Shown here: piece after piece, positions 35,131 to 46,719 of the stretch
Layout: each line of letters starts with the position of its first letter
How positions within the stretch are numbered: the first letter of the stretch is position 1
NCBI GenBank assembly: GCA_030068075.1
Contig: CM057827.1
Location: forward strand, 68,772,500 to 68,836,499
Direction of reading: 5' to 3'
DNA from: Paguma larvata
Taxonomy: Eukaryota; Chordata; Mammalia; Carnivora; Viverridae
Length of the DNA: 64,000 nucleotides
Position numbers and translations under genes: made by a program
The notes under the pieces: generated by a model
Told to the model about the DNA's origin: nothing
The model's input: the letters and a program-made list of their open reading frames with translations, nothing else
Database searches by the model: none

Positions 35131-37026
35131 CTAGCCATTATCTGAGCTTTCAGTGACGTGTAATCTTATTGCTGATAGAGGGTTCTTGCCTCAATGTTGA
35201 TGGCAGCTGACTGATCAGGGTGGTGGTTGTCGAAGGTTGGGGTGGCTGTGGAAATCTCTTTTACGTTTGTGAGGAGAGGGGCAGAGGGAGAAGAAAAGAA
35301 AGAATCTTAAGTGGGCTCCACACCCAGCACTTTGCCCAATCGAGCCTGGATCTCACAACCATGAGAATATGACCTGAGACGAAATCAAGAGTTGGATACT
35401 TAACTGAGCTGCCTAAGAGCCCTGAAAATTTCTTAAAGTAAGACAACAATGAAGTTTGCCACACCAATTGACTTTTCCTTTCATCAACAATTTCTCTGTA
35501 GCATGGGATGCTGTTTGACAGCATTTTACACACAGAACATCTTTCAACATTGGAGTCAATCCTCCCAAACCCTGGTGTGGCTCTATCAACTAAGTTTATA
35601 TAATATTCTAAATCCCTTGTTTTCATTCCAGCAATCTTTACACCATCGTCACCAGGAATAGATTCTATCTCAAGAAACCACTTTTTTGTTCATGCTAAGA
35701 ATCAACTCTTCATCTGTTGAAGTTCTATCATGTAATTGCAGCAACTCAGTCACATCTTCAGGTTCCACTTCTAATTCTAATTATCTCACTATTTCCACCA
35801 AATCTTTAGTTACCTCCTCCTGTGAAGTCCTGAACCCTTCAAAGTCATCCATGAGTATTGGAACTAACTTCTTCCAAACTCATATTACTGCTGATATTTT
35901 GGCCTCTGCCCGTAAATAATGAACATTGTTAATAGCATCTAGAATGGTGAATCCTTCCCAGGTTTTCCATTTACTTTGCCCAGATCAGAGGAATCACACT
36001 CTGTGAGCTATAGTCTTATAAAATGTATTTCTTATCTAATAAAATTTGAAAGTCACAATTACTCCCTGATCCATGGGCCATGGAATGGATATTGTATCAA
36101 CTGGAATGAAAACATGAGTCTTGTTTTACATCTCCATCAGGGCTCTCGGGTGACCAGGCACATTGTCAATTAATGGTAAGATTTTGAAAGGTATCTTTAT
36201 TTCTGAGCAATAGGTCTCAATTTTGAGCTTAAAATGTTTGGTAAACCATGTTGTACACAGATGTGCTGTCATCCAGGCTTTGTTGTTCCATCTATACAAC
36301 AGAGCATAATTGTTCAGGGCTCTGAGATTTTTGTGATGGTAAATGAGCATTGGCTTCAATTTTAAAGTCCCCAGCAGCATTAGTCCCTAACAAGAGTCAG
36401 TCTGTCCCTTTGAAACTTTGAAATCAGGCACTGACTTTTCTTCTCTAGCTATGCAAGTCCTAGATAGTATCTTCTTCCAATAGAAGGCTGTTTTGTCTAC
36501 ACTGAAATTCTGTGGTTTAGTGAAGCCACTTTCATTAATTATCTTTGTAAAATGTTCTGGATAACTTGCTGTAGTTTCTACGTTAGTGCTTGCTGCTTCC
36601 CCTTGGACTTTTATATATGCAGACAGCTTCTTAATCTTCATGAACTAACCTCTTCTAGCTTCAAACTTTTCTTCTGCAGCTTCCTCATTTCTCTCAGCTT
36701 TGAAAGAATTGAGGAGAGTTAGGCCTTGCTCTGAATTAGGTTTGGCTTATAGGAATGTTGGGGCTGGTTTGATCTTCTATTCATACCACTAAAGGTAAGG
36801 GTATTTGTTTTAATTATTTATGTGTTCATAGGAGTAGCACTTTAAGTTTCCTTTAAGAACTTTTCCCTTGTATTCACAACTTGGTTAACTGTTCGGCACA
36901 AGAGACCTAGCTTTTGGCTTATCTCAGCTTTTGACATGTCTTCCTCACTAAACTTAATCATTTCTAACTTTTGATTTAAAGTGAGGTATGTGACACTCTC
37001 CTTCTACTTGAACACCTAGAGGGCAT
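35131..37026 (-). pseudogene. Tigger1 transposase pseudogene (pogo-type DDE)
   Basis: The ATG at 37026 (minus strand) opens a frame MPSRCSS..., followed by the helix-turn-helix DNA-binding region (about 37000-36650). Readable pieces are 36641-36387 (KVQGEAASTNVE..., YWKK, AREEKS) and 36380-36126. The second piece contains [19 protein letters not shown] residues and LIDNVPGHP, which includes the second catalytic Asp of the DDE domain. The C-terminal end is at 35626-35425. The consensus-like final stop is TAG at 35133-35131. Several stops and frameshifts and a SINE at 35262-35421 break it. It belongs to the same superfamily that gave rise to CENP-B and other domesticated genes, but nothing here suggests domestication. 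Confidence 0.9.
35262..35421 (-). mobile_element. Older carnivore SINE inside Tigger1
   Basis: The minus-strand head is diverged (from 35421), with GACCTGAGACGAAATCAAGA near 35372 matching the SINE middle. Flanking copies GAAATCTCTT (near 35251) and GAAAATTTCTT (35422) of the Tigger1 target act as target-site duplication. Confidence 0.85.
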
Positions 37027-37499
37027 TGCAGGGTTATGAATTAACCTAATTTCAATAGTGTTATGACTCAGGGAATAGGGAGGCCTGAGGCAAGGAAAAA
37101 GGACAGAGGAACAAACTGGTTGAAGGAACATCCAAACACACAACATTTATCAAAAGTGTGCTGTCTCACATGAGCATGGTTTATGGTGTCCCAAAACAAT
37201 TACAATAACAGCATCAAAAATCACTAGATCAGAGATCACCATAAGGAATGTAATAACAAATTTATGACATTGAGAGAATTACCAAAATATGACACCGAGA
37301 CACGAAATAAGCAAATGCTGATGGACAAATGGTACCAATAAACTTGCTAAACAGGGCTGCCCCAAACCTTCCACTTGAAAAACAACAGCAGCAGCAGCGA
37401 CAACAACAACATTATCTGCAACATGCAGTAAAGCACACTAAGATGAAGTATGCTTGTATGAAGGAACTTTTATATTTCTTCTGAGGAATAAAAAACTAA

Positions 37500-37950
37500 A
37501 CAAAACAGCATGTCCTGTTTCTTGATAAGAAGACTCAATATCATAATAGTATCAATATTCCTCATTTTAGTCTATAAGTGCATTACAACCCCAATAACAA
37601 TAAAGGTTGTTTTATTTTTGTTGAACTGGGCAATCTAATTCTAAAGTTCATAAGGAAATTACCCTTAAAAATGAAGAAGAATTTTGGAAGTATATTTCTA
37701 AGACCTATTAAAATAAACTGTTAACGAACAGTAAGTTTAAACATTTAGAAAGTCCCAGAAAAATATGCAAATCATGGAGACTTCAAAAATGATAAAGATG
37801 GAATTTCAGATTAGTGGAAGAAATTATTCATGAATGGAATTGGAGAACAGGGAAAATATTTGGAAAAATATAAAATTTGATCCCAAATGCACCAATTACA
37901 TTTAAAGAAATGTAATAAAGTTTTAAAAATTAAAACAAATCATAAAATTG
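37500..37950 (+). mobile_element. Ancient sense L1 ORF2 fragment
   Basis: GACTCAATATCATAATAGT near 37531, ATTACAACCCCAATAAC near 37583 and CTGGGCAATCTAATTCTAAA near 37625 follow the ORF2 C-terminal coding order of old L1s. It ends in an A-rich stretch. Confidence 0.6.
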
Positions 37951-37984
37951 TCATCTTATAAATAGCCTTTCTCAAGGTAAAGAC

Positions 37985-38580
37985 ATGCTCTCTTTGTCTG
38001 GTTTTCTGGGGTTTTTGTTTGCTTTTTGTGTTCTAATAGAGGCTGAATAATTTTCAGAGTTATTTTTAATTTTGTTTTGCTTGAGATCAACCAAGTCAAC
38101 TCTTTCACTTCAATATATATTAATAGGTAAGTGACATTTCTAAATTTTATCTAAATGATTCTTTTATTTCTGGGATAAATAAAACTTGGTTGTGGCTTAT
38201 GAACATTTTAATACATTTTATTAGTTGGTTGCACATATTTTCCTCGGAAATATTATATCTATGATCATGAGTGGCATTAGTCTCTGATTTTTGTTTTTCA
38301 TGGTGAGTTTGGTTTAGTTTCAAAGTCACGCTGACATAATAAGTAACAAAAAATCTCCTTTTTCTATCCTCTAGGAGAGTTTGTATAAGAATCAATTGTC
38401 CACTATTTAGTAGAAGGCATATATATAACTCTCAGGATTTTATTTGTTCTTTATGGAAAAATTTTAACTTCTGATATGATTTCTTTAATAACATTGGGAC
38501 TCTCCTGGCTTTCTACGTTATTGTGAGTAAATTTTGGAAAATTACATTTTTCTATGTAATTGTCAATTTCATCAAGTTCT
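37985..38580 (-). mobile_element. Antisense L1 ORF2, part 1
   Basis: TTCTGGGATAAATAAAACTT near 38169 (consensus TCCTGGGATAAA), the GTTTTCTGGGGTTTTTG block and TGTCAATTTCATCAAGTTCT near 38561 follow the antisense ORF2 order. It is interrupted at about 38580 and resumes at about 39045. Confidence 0.65.
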
Positions 38581-38584
38581 GCCC

Positions 38585-39040
38585 TCTTCCATAACTGCTG
38601 TGAAACAAACTATCCCCAAACCTAGTGGATTAAAATAACACAATAATTTATCGTGCTCACTAATCTGCAATTTGGGTAGGGTTTAGTTGGATGGCTTGTC
38701 CACACAGCAATATCTGGGGAGGCTAACTGAAGCTAAATGGTTTGCTTCCAAGATGGCTCACTCACATGGCAGCTAAGCTCTCTGGTGGGGCCTGAGCCGG
38801 GGCTCTTGGACTGATGCCTCCCTTATTCTCCATGTAGGGATCTCACAGAATTGCTTGGATTTCATAAAGCAACATGGATTGGTTCCAGGCACAAGTGTTC
38901 CAAGAGACAGCAAACAGAAGCTGCCAGTCTCTTAAAGTCTGAGTCTGAGAAAAGGAGACCACCATCAATCTCCAATTCAATTGGTCAAATTATCTTAGGG
39001 CCTATTCAGACTTAGGCCCTATAAGACATAGATCTTTTGA
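38585..39040 (+). mobile_element. LTR-like ancient element, family not assigned
   Basis: The block begins near CATAACTGCTGTGAAACAAA and continues through TAGTGGATTAAAATAACAC, GGATGGCTTGTCCACACAGC, CAAACAGAAGCTGCCAG and CAATTGGTCAAATTA. This is the order I recall from ancient ERVL-type LTRs. L1 sequence on both sides is continuous, so it is an insertion. Subfamily unknown. Confidence 0.5.
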
Positions 39041-39044
39041 TAGG

Positions 39045-39372
39045 AATGCCAAGAAAATTTTATTCTATCTCATTTATTCACATAAAATTATTTTTATAAT
39101 ATTATTATCCTTTAAGTATCCTGTCTGTAGTAACACTTCACTTTCATTTTTATGAGTGTTTATTTATTCCCCCCACCACCTTTTCTTTTCTTTCCAGTTA
39201 ATTTTTATCTTATATTCTTCTCATGGAATCAAATTTCAGCCTAGTTGATTCTATTATAATTCTGCCATTTTATTATTCTCTATCTTTTTTATTGTTTTAT
39301 TTCATGTATTTTTCTGAGGTTAAATCTGTCACTGTTCTTATTTCTTATTTTGGATGACTTTTAACACAAGCA
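39045..39372 (-). mobile_element. Antisense L1 ORF2, part 2
   Basis: TTATTATCCTTTAAGTATC near 39102 and CTGTCTGTAGTAACACTTC near 39121 match the antisense ORF2 landmarks downstream of part 1. Confidence 0.6.
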
Positions 39373-39382
39373 TTTAATAAAA

Positions 39383-39914
39383 TGATATATTTCCCCACAT
39401 TTTCTCTTTAAGTAAATGCAGAAAAGGGAGACCATAATAAGCCTGTATGCTATCTTTTGAAAAATCTCTTATGAGGCTGGGCCTTGACTGGTATAAGAAC
39501 TTGGATTTTGAGAGGGTTGCCACCATTAACTGATGAGTGCCTCACTGTGCCTAAACTGTACAAAAAATATGGTTTATTCTGAACACTGGCTTTCATCATT
39601 TGGGTACCTGCCAGGCAAGGGGTACCTATGTAATCAGTTCACAATAAAAACCCTGGTTACTGGGTCTCTAATGAGATTCTCTGATGGTCAACATTTTGTA
39701 TGTACAGACAAAAGGACATTAAGCATGTTCTGTGTGATTCCTCTGTGAACACACTCTTGGAAACTTGCTCTTGACATCTCTTGCCCCAACTTTGCTGATT
39801 GTACTTGGTACAATTTGTTATAATAAATCATAGCCATAAGCACAGATATATGCTGAGCCCTGTGAATCTTCCTAATTAATGAAACTGTAGGTCATCTTAG
39901 TGACCTCCAACACG
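39383..39914 (+). mobile_element. LTR-like element with AATAAA signals
   Basis: CACAATAAAAACCCTGG near 39640, GTGTGATTCCTCTGTGAAC near 39731, TAATAAATCATAGCCATAAG near 39821, and a TGCTGAGCCCTGTGAATCTT block near 39851 follow an ERV LTR 3' half as I recall it. Edges TG...CA are plausible but unproven. The open frame at 39533-39748 falls inside it and is not a gene. Confidence 0.5.
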
Positions 39915-39929
39915 GGAACATTTTAGCTT

Positions 39930-40200
39930 CATTCTACATATTTTGATATATAGTTTATTCCTAACCACTCATTACTTTCTATTTTTTTGGACCTATATTT
40001 ATTTGGAAAAAGATTTTAAATATGTAGTTACAATCTTTTTCAAGTATTTTTATGATCAATTTCTAATCTAGTGGCATTGTGGTCAGAGAGCTGAAATAAG
40101 TTATTATCTCTCTGATACTTTGGAGACTGGCTTCCAGGCCTAGTATATGTTCAGTTTTCATAAACAATGTACATGTGCTTAAAAAAAAAGTATATATTTT
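39930..40200 (-). mobile_element. Antisense L1 ORF2, part 3
   Basis: TAGTGGCATTGTGGTCAGAG near 40069 and TATATGTTCAGTTTTC near 40143 match the antisense L1 ORF2 after part 2. Confidence 0.65.
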
Positions 40201-40434
40201 CAACTTATTATTTGCATTTACATGTATATATGTGCAAATTATAAAATGTGGATTTCAGGGAAAATAAATTACTGCAGGAGTCCTTCTCCTGGATCAATTA
40301 GAAAACAAGTGCTTCTCTTATTATTTTCTAGAAATTCTAAGCAGGAAGAAATCCCAAACGTTTAGAAGTCCCAAGAGATCAAATGTCAAAGACAATCGCT
40401 GCAAGTTTTTAAAAAATCAGGATATCGTAGGGAT

Positions 40435-40950
40435 GACTGAAAACCGGCATGATGGTTTCCACTTCCTGAATCCCCGAGGTGGATGATTCACAGAAGAACC
40501 AGGTGCCTCTGATGATACTATAATTTATAATAAGAAATATATATTTGGTCTTCATCCCACTTCCTGGCACAGAGTTCCTAAAACTCTTGGAATTTCCTGA
40601 GTGATTAGAGTAATAAGGTGTCTTTTGTTTTTCGTAGAACACCTCTCCCTACCACATCTGATTTTATGTTAATGAGGTGAAATTCTGGAAACCCCTAAGC
40701 CAGAGGAACCAGCCGTGTGATTAGAGAATTGGAACTTTCGGTCCTCCTCCTGACCTGCATGGAAGAAGAGGCCTGAAGACTGAGTTCAATCACCAAAGGC
40801 CAATGGTTTTATCAGTCAGGCCTACAAAATAAGGACCCCATATGAGCTACTATTTCCCACTTACAATGCCCTATCCATCTCTCTTATCTGCCCATTCCTA
40901 ACTTACCTCGTTTTATAATAAATCAGTAATCTAGTAAGCAAACAGAAGAA
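40435..40950 (+). mobile_element. LTR-like element, low confidence
   Basis: GAGTTCAATCACCAAAGGCC near 40782 followed by TATCAGTCAGGCCTAC, and ATAATAAATCAGTAATCTAG near 40915, match the 3' half of an ERV LTR whose name I cannot fix. The 5' boundary is a guess. Confidence 0.45.
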
Positions 40951-41189
40951 TTCTCCCAGATACAACTATTTTTTTTCCTCTTTCACCTCTGTTATCTTGC
41001 AAAGCCACATACCACTTTTGTCTCCAGAGCAGTAAAAAGATTCTGCTCCAACTATCGTCAAAATATCGCAGGGCTCTCCATGGTAGAATCTAAGCTAGAA
41101 ATCTAAGGGCATGGAATTTTAAAAATAGATTTGCCACAGTCTCTGTCCCTGAAAACCAGGATAAAACATAAAAAAGTAGGGAAGACTCC

Positions 41190-41620
41190 AAGGTGGCCTT
41201 GGGAAACCCCTGGCCCCCACACACTCCAGCTTCAGCCATCCCAGTATGATGGTCTCAGTGTGAAGCACCATAGGACACCCCAGTCCATGCCCACTTCAAT
41301 GCCAGCTGTCCCACTGGGTGGCCTCAGTGCAGCGTGCTTTGGGATACCTTGGCCCATGCTCACTTCAGCTCCAAAAGCCCCATATATGTGGCCCCAGTGC
41401 AGCATACCCCAGGACCCTGGGACAGCCTATGTACCAGCTCCTACGGTCCCACCACAGCAGCCTTGATGCAACATACCCCAGGAATGGCTGGTGTGCACCT
41501 GCTTCAGTTCTATATACCCTGTCAAGGTGGCCCTGTTTGGTGTACCATAGAACTCCTGAGAACTTTCCCACTCCAGTCTCAGACAAAGTTGGCCCAGATA
41601 CAGTGCAACCTAAGACGCTC
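41190..41620 (+). repeat. 68-70-bp tandem repeats in L1 5' UTR
   Basis: The landmark CAGTG(C) with a following CA(T/C)ACC-like block recurs at 41256, 41325, 41395, 41465, 41533 and 41601, giving spacings of 69, 70, 70, 68 and 68. The units are GC-rich. Long frames on both strands (41131-41723) are open only because of this composition. Confidence 0.85.
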
Positions 41621-43922
41621 TGCCCAGACCTATGCCCTCTCCACCTGCATCCAGCTACCTGTCAAAGCTGCTAGGCACACAAAGCCTATGCAGAAAACAC
41701 TCCTATACAAGGCTATCCCATGAAGTCCAGCAGAGGAAATTCACAGAAACATACAGAGAAAGTCAAACAAAATGAGGAGACAGAGGAATGTGTTCCAAAG
41801 GAAACACAAACTAAAACCCCATTGAGAAAACAAAACAACAACAAAAGCTAACAAAATTGAGGTTAAGAAATTTGCCTGATAAAGAGTTCAAAGTAATGGT
41901 CATAAAGATGAGTCTTGAACTCGGAAGAAGAATGAAGAAACACAGTGACAACTTCAACAAAGAGTTGGAACATACATGAAAGAACCAGAGCTAAAGAATA
42001 CAATACCTGAAATGAAAAATACACTGCAGGGATTACAAGCATTAGACGGTACACAAGGCTGGATCAGCAATATGAAGCACAGAATAGTGTAAATCACCCA
42101 GTTAGAAGAACGACAACGAGAAATTTAAAACACGAAGACAGTTTGAAGGACCTCTAGAAATCAAGCATACTAAACTCCCATTATAGGAGCCCCAGGAGGA
42201 GAGAGAAAGGGCAAAAAACTTATTTGAAAATATAATGGCTGAAAATTTTCCCAACCGGTGGAAGAAAACAGGCATCCAAGTCCAGGAAGCACAGAGAGTC
42301 CCAAACAAGATCCTCACCAAGACATATTAAAATTAATATGACAAAAGGCAAAGACATAGAGAAAATCTTAAAGGCAAAAAGAGAAAAATAAACAGTTACA
42401 CACATGAGGGAACCCCTGTAAGACTATGAGGTGATTTTTCAGTAGGAACTTTGCAGGCCAGAAGGGAGAGGCAGGAAATATTTAAAGTGCTGAAAGATAA
42501 AAACTTACAACCAAGAATAATCTACCCAGTAAGTTTATAATTCAGAATTGAAGGAGAAATAAAGTTTCCCAAACAAGCAGAAACTGAAGTAACCCATTAC
42601 CACGAACGAGAGATGTTAAAGGATCTTCTTTAAGCAGACGAGGCCATAACTAGAAATTAGAAAATACATAAAAGAAAAACATATCACTGGTAAAGGCAAC
42701 TGTATGATAAAGGAAGTGGATCATCCACTTAAAAAGTTAGTATGAAGGTTAAAAGACAAAATAGTTAAATCGGCTATAACTAAATTAAGTAGTTAAGGGA
42801 TACACAAACTAAAAAAAATGTAAAAAAAGACAATATAAAAAAAACATACAACTTGTGTCGAGGGGTAAAAATGTAGTGCTTTTAGAAAGCATTTGAATTT
42901 AAGTGACTGTCAGTTTAAAACAGACTGATATATATTTGGTTAACATATATGAACCTCATGGTAACTACAAACCAAAAACCTGTAATAGGTGTACAAAAAA
43001 ATGAGAAGAAACCTAAACGTAACATTTAGCGAAACTCATCAAAGTGAGGGCCAAATAAATAAAATCAGAAATGAAAGAGGAAAAGCTACAACTGACAATA
43101 TAGATATACAAAGGATCAAAGAAATCAAAGAGACTACCATAAACAATTATACACCAACCAACAGGAAAACCAGGAAGAAAGGGATAAAGTCCCAGAAAGA
43201 CACAGCATTCTGAGACTGAATCACCATGAAATAGAAACTGTGAATAGACGGATTAAAAGTAATGAAATTGAATCAATAATTTAAAAACTCCCCAAAACCA
43301 GAAGTTCAGGAGCAGACAGCTTCATAGGCAAATTCTACCAAACATTTAAAGATTAGTATCCATTCTTCTCAAATTATTCTAAAAAACTGAAGAGAAAGGA
43401 ATACTTCTGAACTCTTTTTATGAGGTCAGCATCACCTTGATACCAAAACCAGAAAAAGACACCACAAAAAAACAAAATTATAGGCCAATATTCCTGAAGA
43501 ACGTAGATACTAAAATCCTCCACAAATTATTAGCAAATTCAACAATACATTAAAGCATCACTCACTGTGGTCAGGCAAGGAAGGTTCGACATCTACAAAT
43601 CAAAGCACATTAGCAAAACCAAAGATAAAAATTATATGATTACCTTAGTAGATGCAGAAAAAGCATTTGACGAACTTCAACATTCATGATAAAATTCTCA
43701 ACAAAGTGAGTACAGAAGGAATGTACCTCAACATAAAGGCCGTATATGACAAATCCACAACTAATGTCATACTCCTCAAAGTGTGAAGCTTTCCCTTTAA
43801 GTTCAGGAACAAGACAAACTTACCCACTTTCACTGCTTTTCTTCGACATAGTATTGGAAGTCTTAGCTATAGCAATTAGGCAAGGAAAAAAAAAAGCATC
43901 CAAATTAGAAAGGAAGAAATAT

Positions 43923-44085
43923 GGGTGCCTGAGTGGCTCAGTCAGTTAAGTGTCCAACTCCTGGTTTCGGCTCAGGTCATGATTTCGTGGTTTGTGAGTT
44001 TGAGCCCAGAATCGAGTTCTGTGCTGACAGTGTGGAGCCTGCTTGGGATTCTCTCTTCCTCTATCTCTCTCTCTGCTCATCCCCA

Positions 44086-44132
<47 letters not shown>

Positions 44133-44150
44133 ATAAATAAACTAAAAAAA
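43923..44150 (+). mobile_element. Feliform SINE with long CT run
   Basis: The head is GGGTGCCTGAGTGGCTCAG and a (CT)n run lies at 44091-44128. The duplication AAAGGAAGAAAT (43909-43920) matches AAAGGAATAAGT (44151-44162) at 10 of 12 positions. Confidence 0.95.
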
Positions 44151-45726
44151 AAAGGAATAAGTAAAACTGTCACTTTTCAGATGACATGATAATACATACA
44201 AAACATTAAAAACTCCACTAAGAAATGATTAGAACTAATAAATGAATTCGGTCAAGTTGCAGAATAAAAAAATTTACATACATAAGTCAATAGCATTTAT
44301 GTACGCTAATAATGAGCAATCAGAAAGAGAAGAAAGCAATCTCATCTACAACTGCATCAAAAAGAATAAAATACCCAAAAATAAGTTTAACTGAGGAGAT
44401 GAGAGGCCTATACTTTGAAGATTGTAAGAAACTGATGAAAAAGATGGAAGAAGATGCAAAAAGAAAAAAAGGGAAAGGTATTCCATGCTGATAGATTTGA
44501 TGGATTTGAAGAATTCATATTGTTAAAACGTCAGTACTACCCAAAGCAATCTAAAGATTCGATGCAATCTCAAAATACCAATGGCTTTTTTCACAGAATT
44601 AGAATAATCCTAAATTTGTGTGGAAACACAAAAGAGCCTAGAGTCAAAGAAATCTTGAGAAGGAAGAACAATGCTGATGGTAGCATGCTCTTTGATTTCA
44701 AACTATACTACAAAGCTATAGTAGTCAAAACTTTATGGTACTGGTACAAAAATAAACACATAACACATAGAATGATGTAATAGAATAAAGAACCCAGAAA
44801 TAAACCCATACCTATATGATTGCTTAATGTGTGACCAAAAGAGACCCAGATAGACGGTGGGGAAAAGAAAGTCTCTCTAGCAAATGGTGTTGGGATAACT
44901 AGACAGCTTTATGCAAAAGAATGGAACTGGACCCCTATTTTGTACCATATATAAAAAATAAATTCAAAATGGATTAAGGACTTGGATTTAAGACCTGAAA
45001 CTATAAAACTCCTAGAAGGCAGGGAGCTTTTTCACACTGGTCTTAGCATTATGTTTTCAAGCTGATTGCCAGGCAAGAGCAACAAAAGCAAAAATAAATA
45101 AAGAGGATCGCATCAAACTAAAAACCTTTTACACAATGAAGGATATCAATAAAATGAGCAACTTATGAATAGAAGATATTTGCAAATCACACACTTGATA
45201 AGGGGTTAATCTACAAAATACATAGGAAACGTATACAAGTTAATATTTATAAAATAGCCCAATTAAAAAAAAATGTGCAGAGGACTTTGTGTAGACATTT
45301 TTCCAAAGAAGACATACAGATGGCCTACAGGTACTTGAAAAGATGTTCAACATTACTAATTATCAAGGAAATGCACACCAAAACCACAGAGAGATCACCT
45401 GCCATCTTTCAGATCATCTATTACCACAATACAAAAAAATAAGTGTTACTGAGGATGTGGACTAAAGGGAACCTTCTTACACTGTTGGTGGGAATGTAAA
45501 TTGGTGCAGCCACTGTGGAAAACAGTATGGAAATTTCCTTGAAAAAAATAAAAAAATAGAGCTACCATATGATCTAGCAATTCTACTTCTAAGCATTTAT
45601 CCAAAGAGAATGAAACCATCAACTGGGAGAGATACATGCACTGTTTGTTATGTAGTATTACTTACAATAGCTAAGATATGAAAGCAATCTAAGTGTCCAT
45701 ATATAGACGAATAAAGATATGTGTAG

Positions 45727-45728
<2 letters not shown>

Positions 45729-45769
<41 letters not shown>
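45729..45769. repeat. (CA)n microsatellite near L1 ORF2 end
   Basis: About 19 CA units at the same L1 site as the runs at 18198 and 19709. Confidence 0.95.
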
Positions 45770-45770
<1 letters not shown>

Positions 45771-46053
45771 ATATTACTCAGATGTAAAAAAGAGTGAAAT
45801 CTTGCTATTTACAACAACCTGGATGGACCTAGAAGGAATTATGCTAAGTGAAATAAGTCAAACAGAGGAACACAAATACCATACACTATCTGGAATCTAA
45901 AAAACAAGACAGACACACAAAACAGAAACAGACTCAGAGATACAGGGAACAAACTTTTGGTTACCGGAGTGGGGAACAGTTTGGAAAAAAGTGTAAAGTA
46001 GGTGAAAGAGATTAGGAGGTACAAATTTACACTTATAAAATAAATAAGTCATG

Positions 46054-46271
46054 GGGCACCTGGGTGGCTCAGTCGGTTGGGTGTCTGGCTGTGGCTCAGG
46101 TCATCTCACAATTCATGGGTTCAAGTACCACGTCAGGCTCTGTGCTGACAGCTCAGAGCCTGGAGTTGGCTTCAGATTCTGTGTCTCCCTCTCTCTCTGC
46201 CCCTCCCCCACTTGCACTGTTTCTCTTTCTCAAAAATGAACACATGATTAAAAAACTTAAAATATATGTAT
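46054..46271 (+). mobile_element. Feliform SINE in L1 3' UTR
   Basis: Perfect 14-bp duplications (ATAAATAAGTCATG) lie at 46040-46053 and 46272-46285. The head is GGGCACCTGGGTGGCTCAG. Confidence 0.97.
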
Positions 46272-46465
46272 ATAAATAAGTCATGCAGATCTGATGCACG
46301 GCATAGGGTATATAGTTAATATTACTGCAATAATTTTGGCTACAGATGATAACTATACTTATCATGAGGCTCATTTCATAACATTTAAAAAATATCCAAT
46401 CACTATGATGTATATACCTAAAATTAATATAATACCGTATGTCAATTATGGTTCAATTTTTTAAA

Positions 46466-46719
46466 AGTCGGGATTAATAAGAACATAAAGCATACACAAA
46501 AAACAAAGACATAAAAGGAAACAAAACCCCATAATAGGCAGTACAGTACACCAGCTAAAAGGAAGGTAGCCCCTCCTATAGGCTTCAGAGCCGTTGAGGG
46601 TTTAGAGCTTAGAGAGCTAGGTTTGGTTCCCACTGGAGCTTGATCATCAAGGTTGTATAGGACACAACACCAGCAGGTGTCAATGCCCTTAGGTAAAGCG
46701 TTTTAATTTTGTAGTTTAA
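46466..46719. other. No recognised feature
   Basis: A short unassigned block between a sense L1 3' end and an antisense L1. Confidence 0.5.

Larger units (their letters stand above)
34962..37456 (-). mobile_element. Complete Tigger1 DNA transposon
   Basis: The left terminal repeat is TAGGCATACCTCAGAGACAT at 34962. The right one ends GTATGCTTG at 37456, its inverted counterpart. TA target duplications are at 34960-34961 and 37457-37458. The length without the inserted SINE is about 2.33 kb, close to the roughly 2.4 kb usual for Tigger1. The transposase pseudogene lies on the minus strand. A mariner-type, mammal-wide element, inactive for a very long time. Confidence 0.93.
41000..46465 (+). 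mobile_element. Old L1 with tandem 5' UTR and endonuclease-region deletion
   Basis: The 5' UTR contains 68-70-bp tandem units (41190-41620). ORF1-like sequence (41760-42650) includes a run from TGAGGAGACAGAGGAATGTG to CCATTATAGGAGCCCC near 42178. At about 42995-43020 the linker jumps into the middle of ORF2, removing the endonuclease. The RT region continues, but FADD is broken: CACTTTTCAGATGACATG near 44171 is two bases short. The 3' UTR ends ATTATGGTTCAATTTTTTAA at about 46463. SINEs interrupt it at 43923 and 46054. Confidence 0.8.

Noticed and set aside
41131..41723. Three overlapping plus-strand frames of 109-129 codons
   Set aside because: They lie in the GC-rich 68-70-bp tandem units of an L1 5' UTR. 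Several frames and the opposite strand are open at once, so composition explains them.
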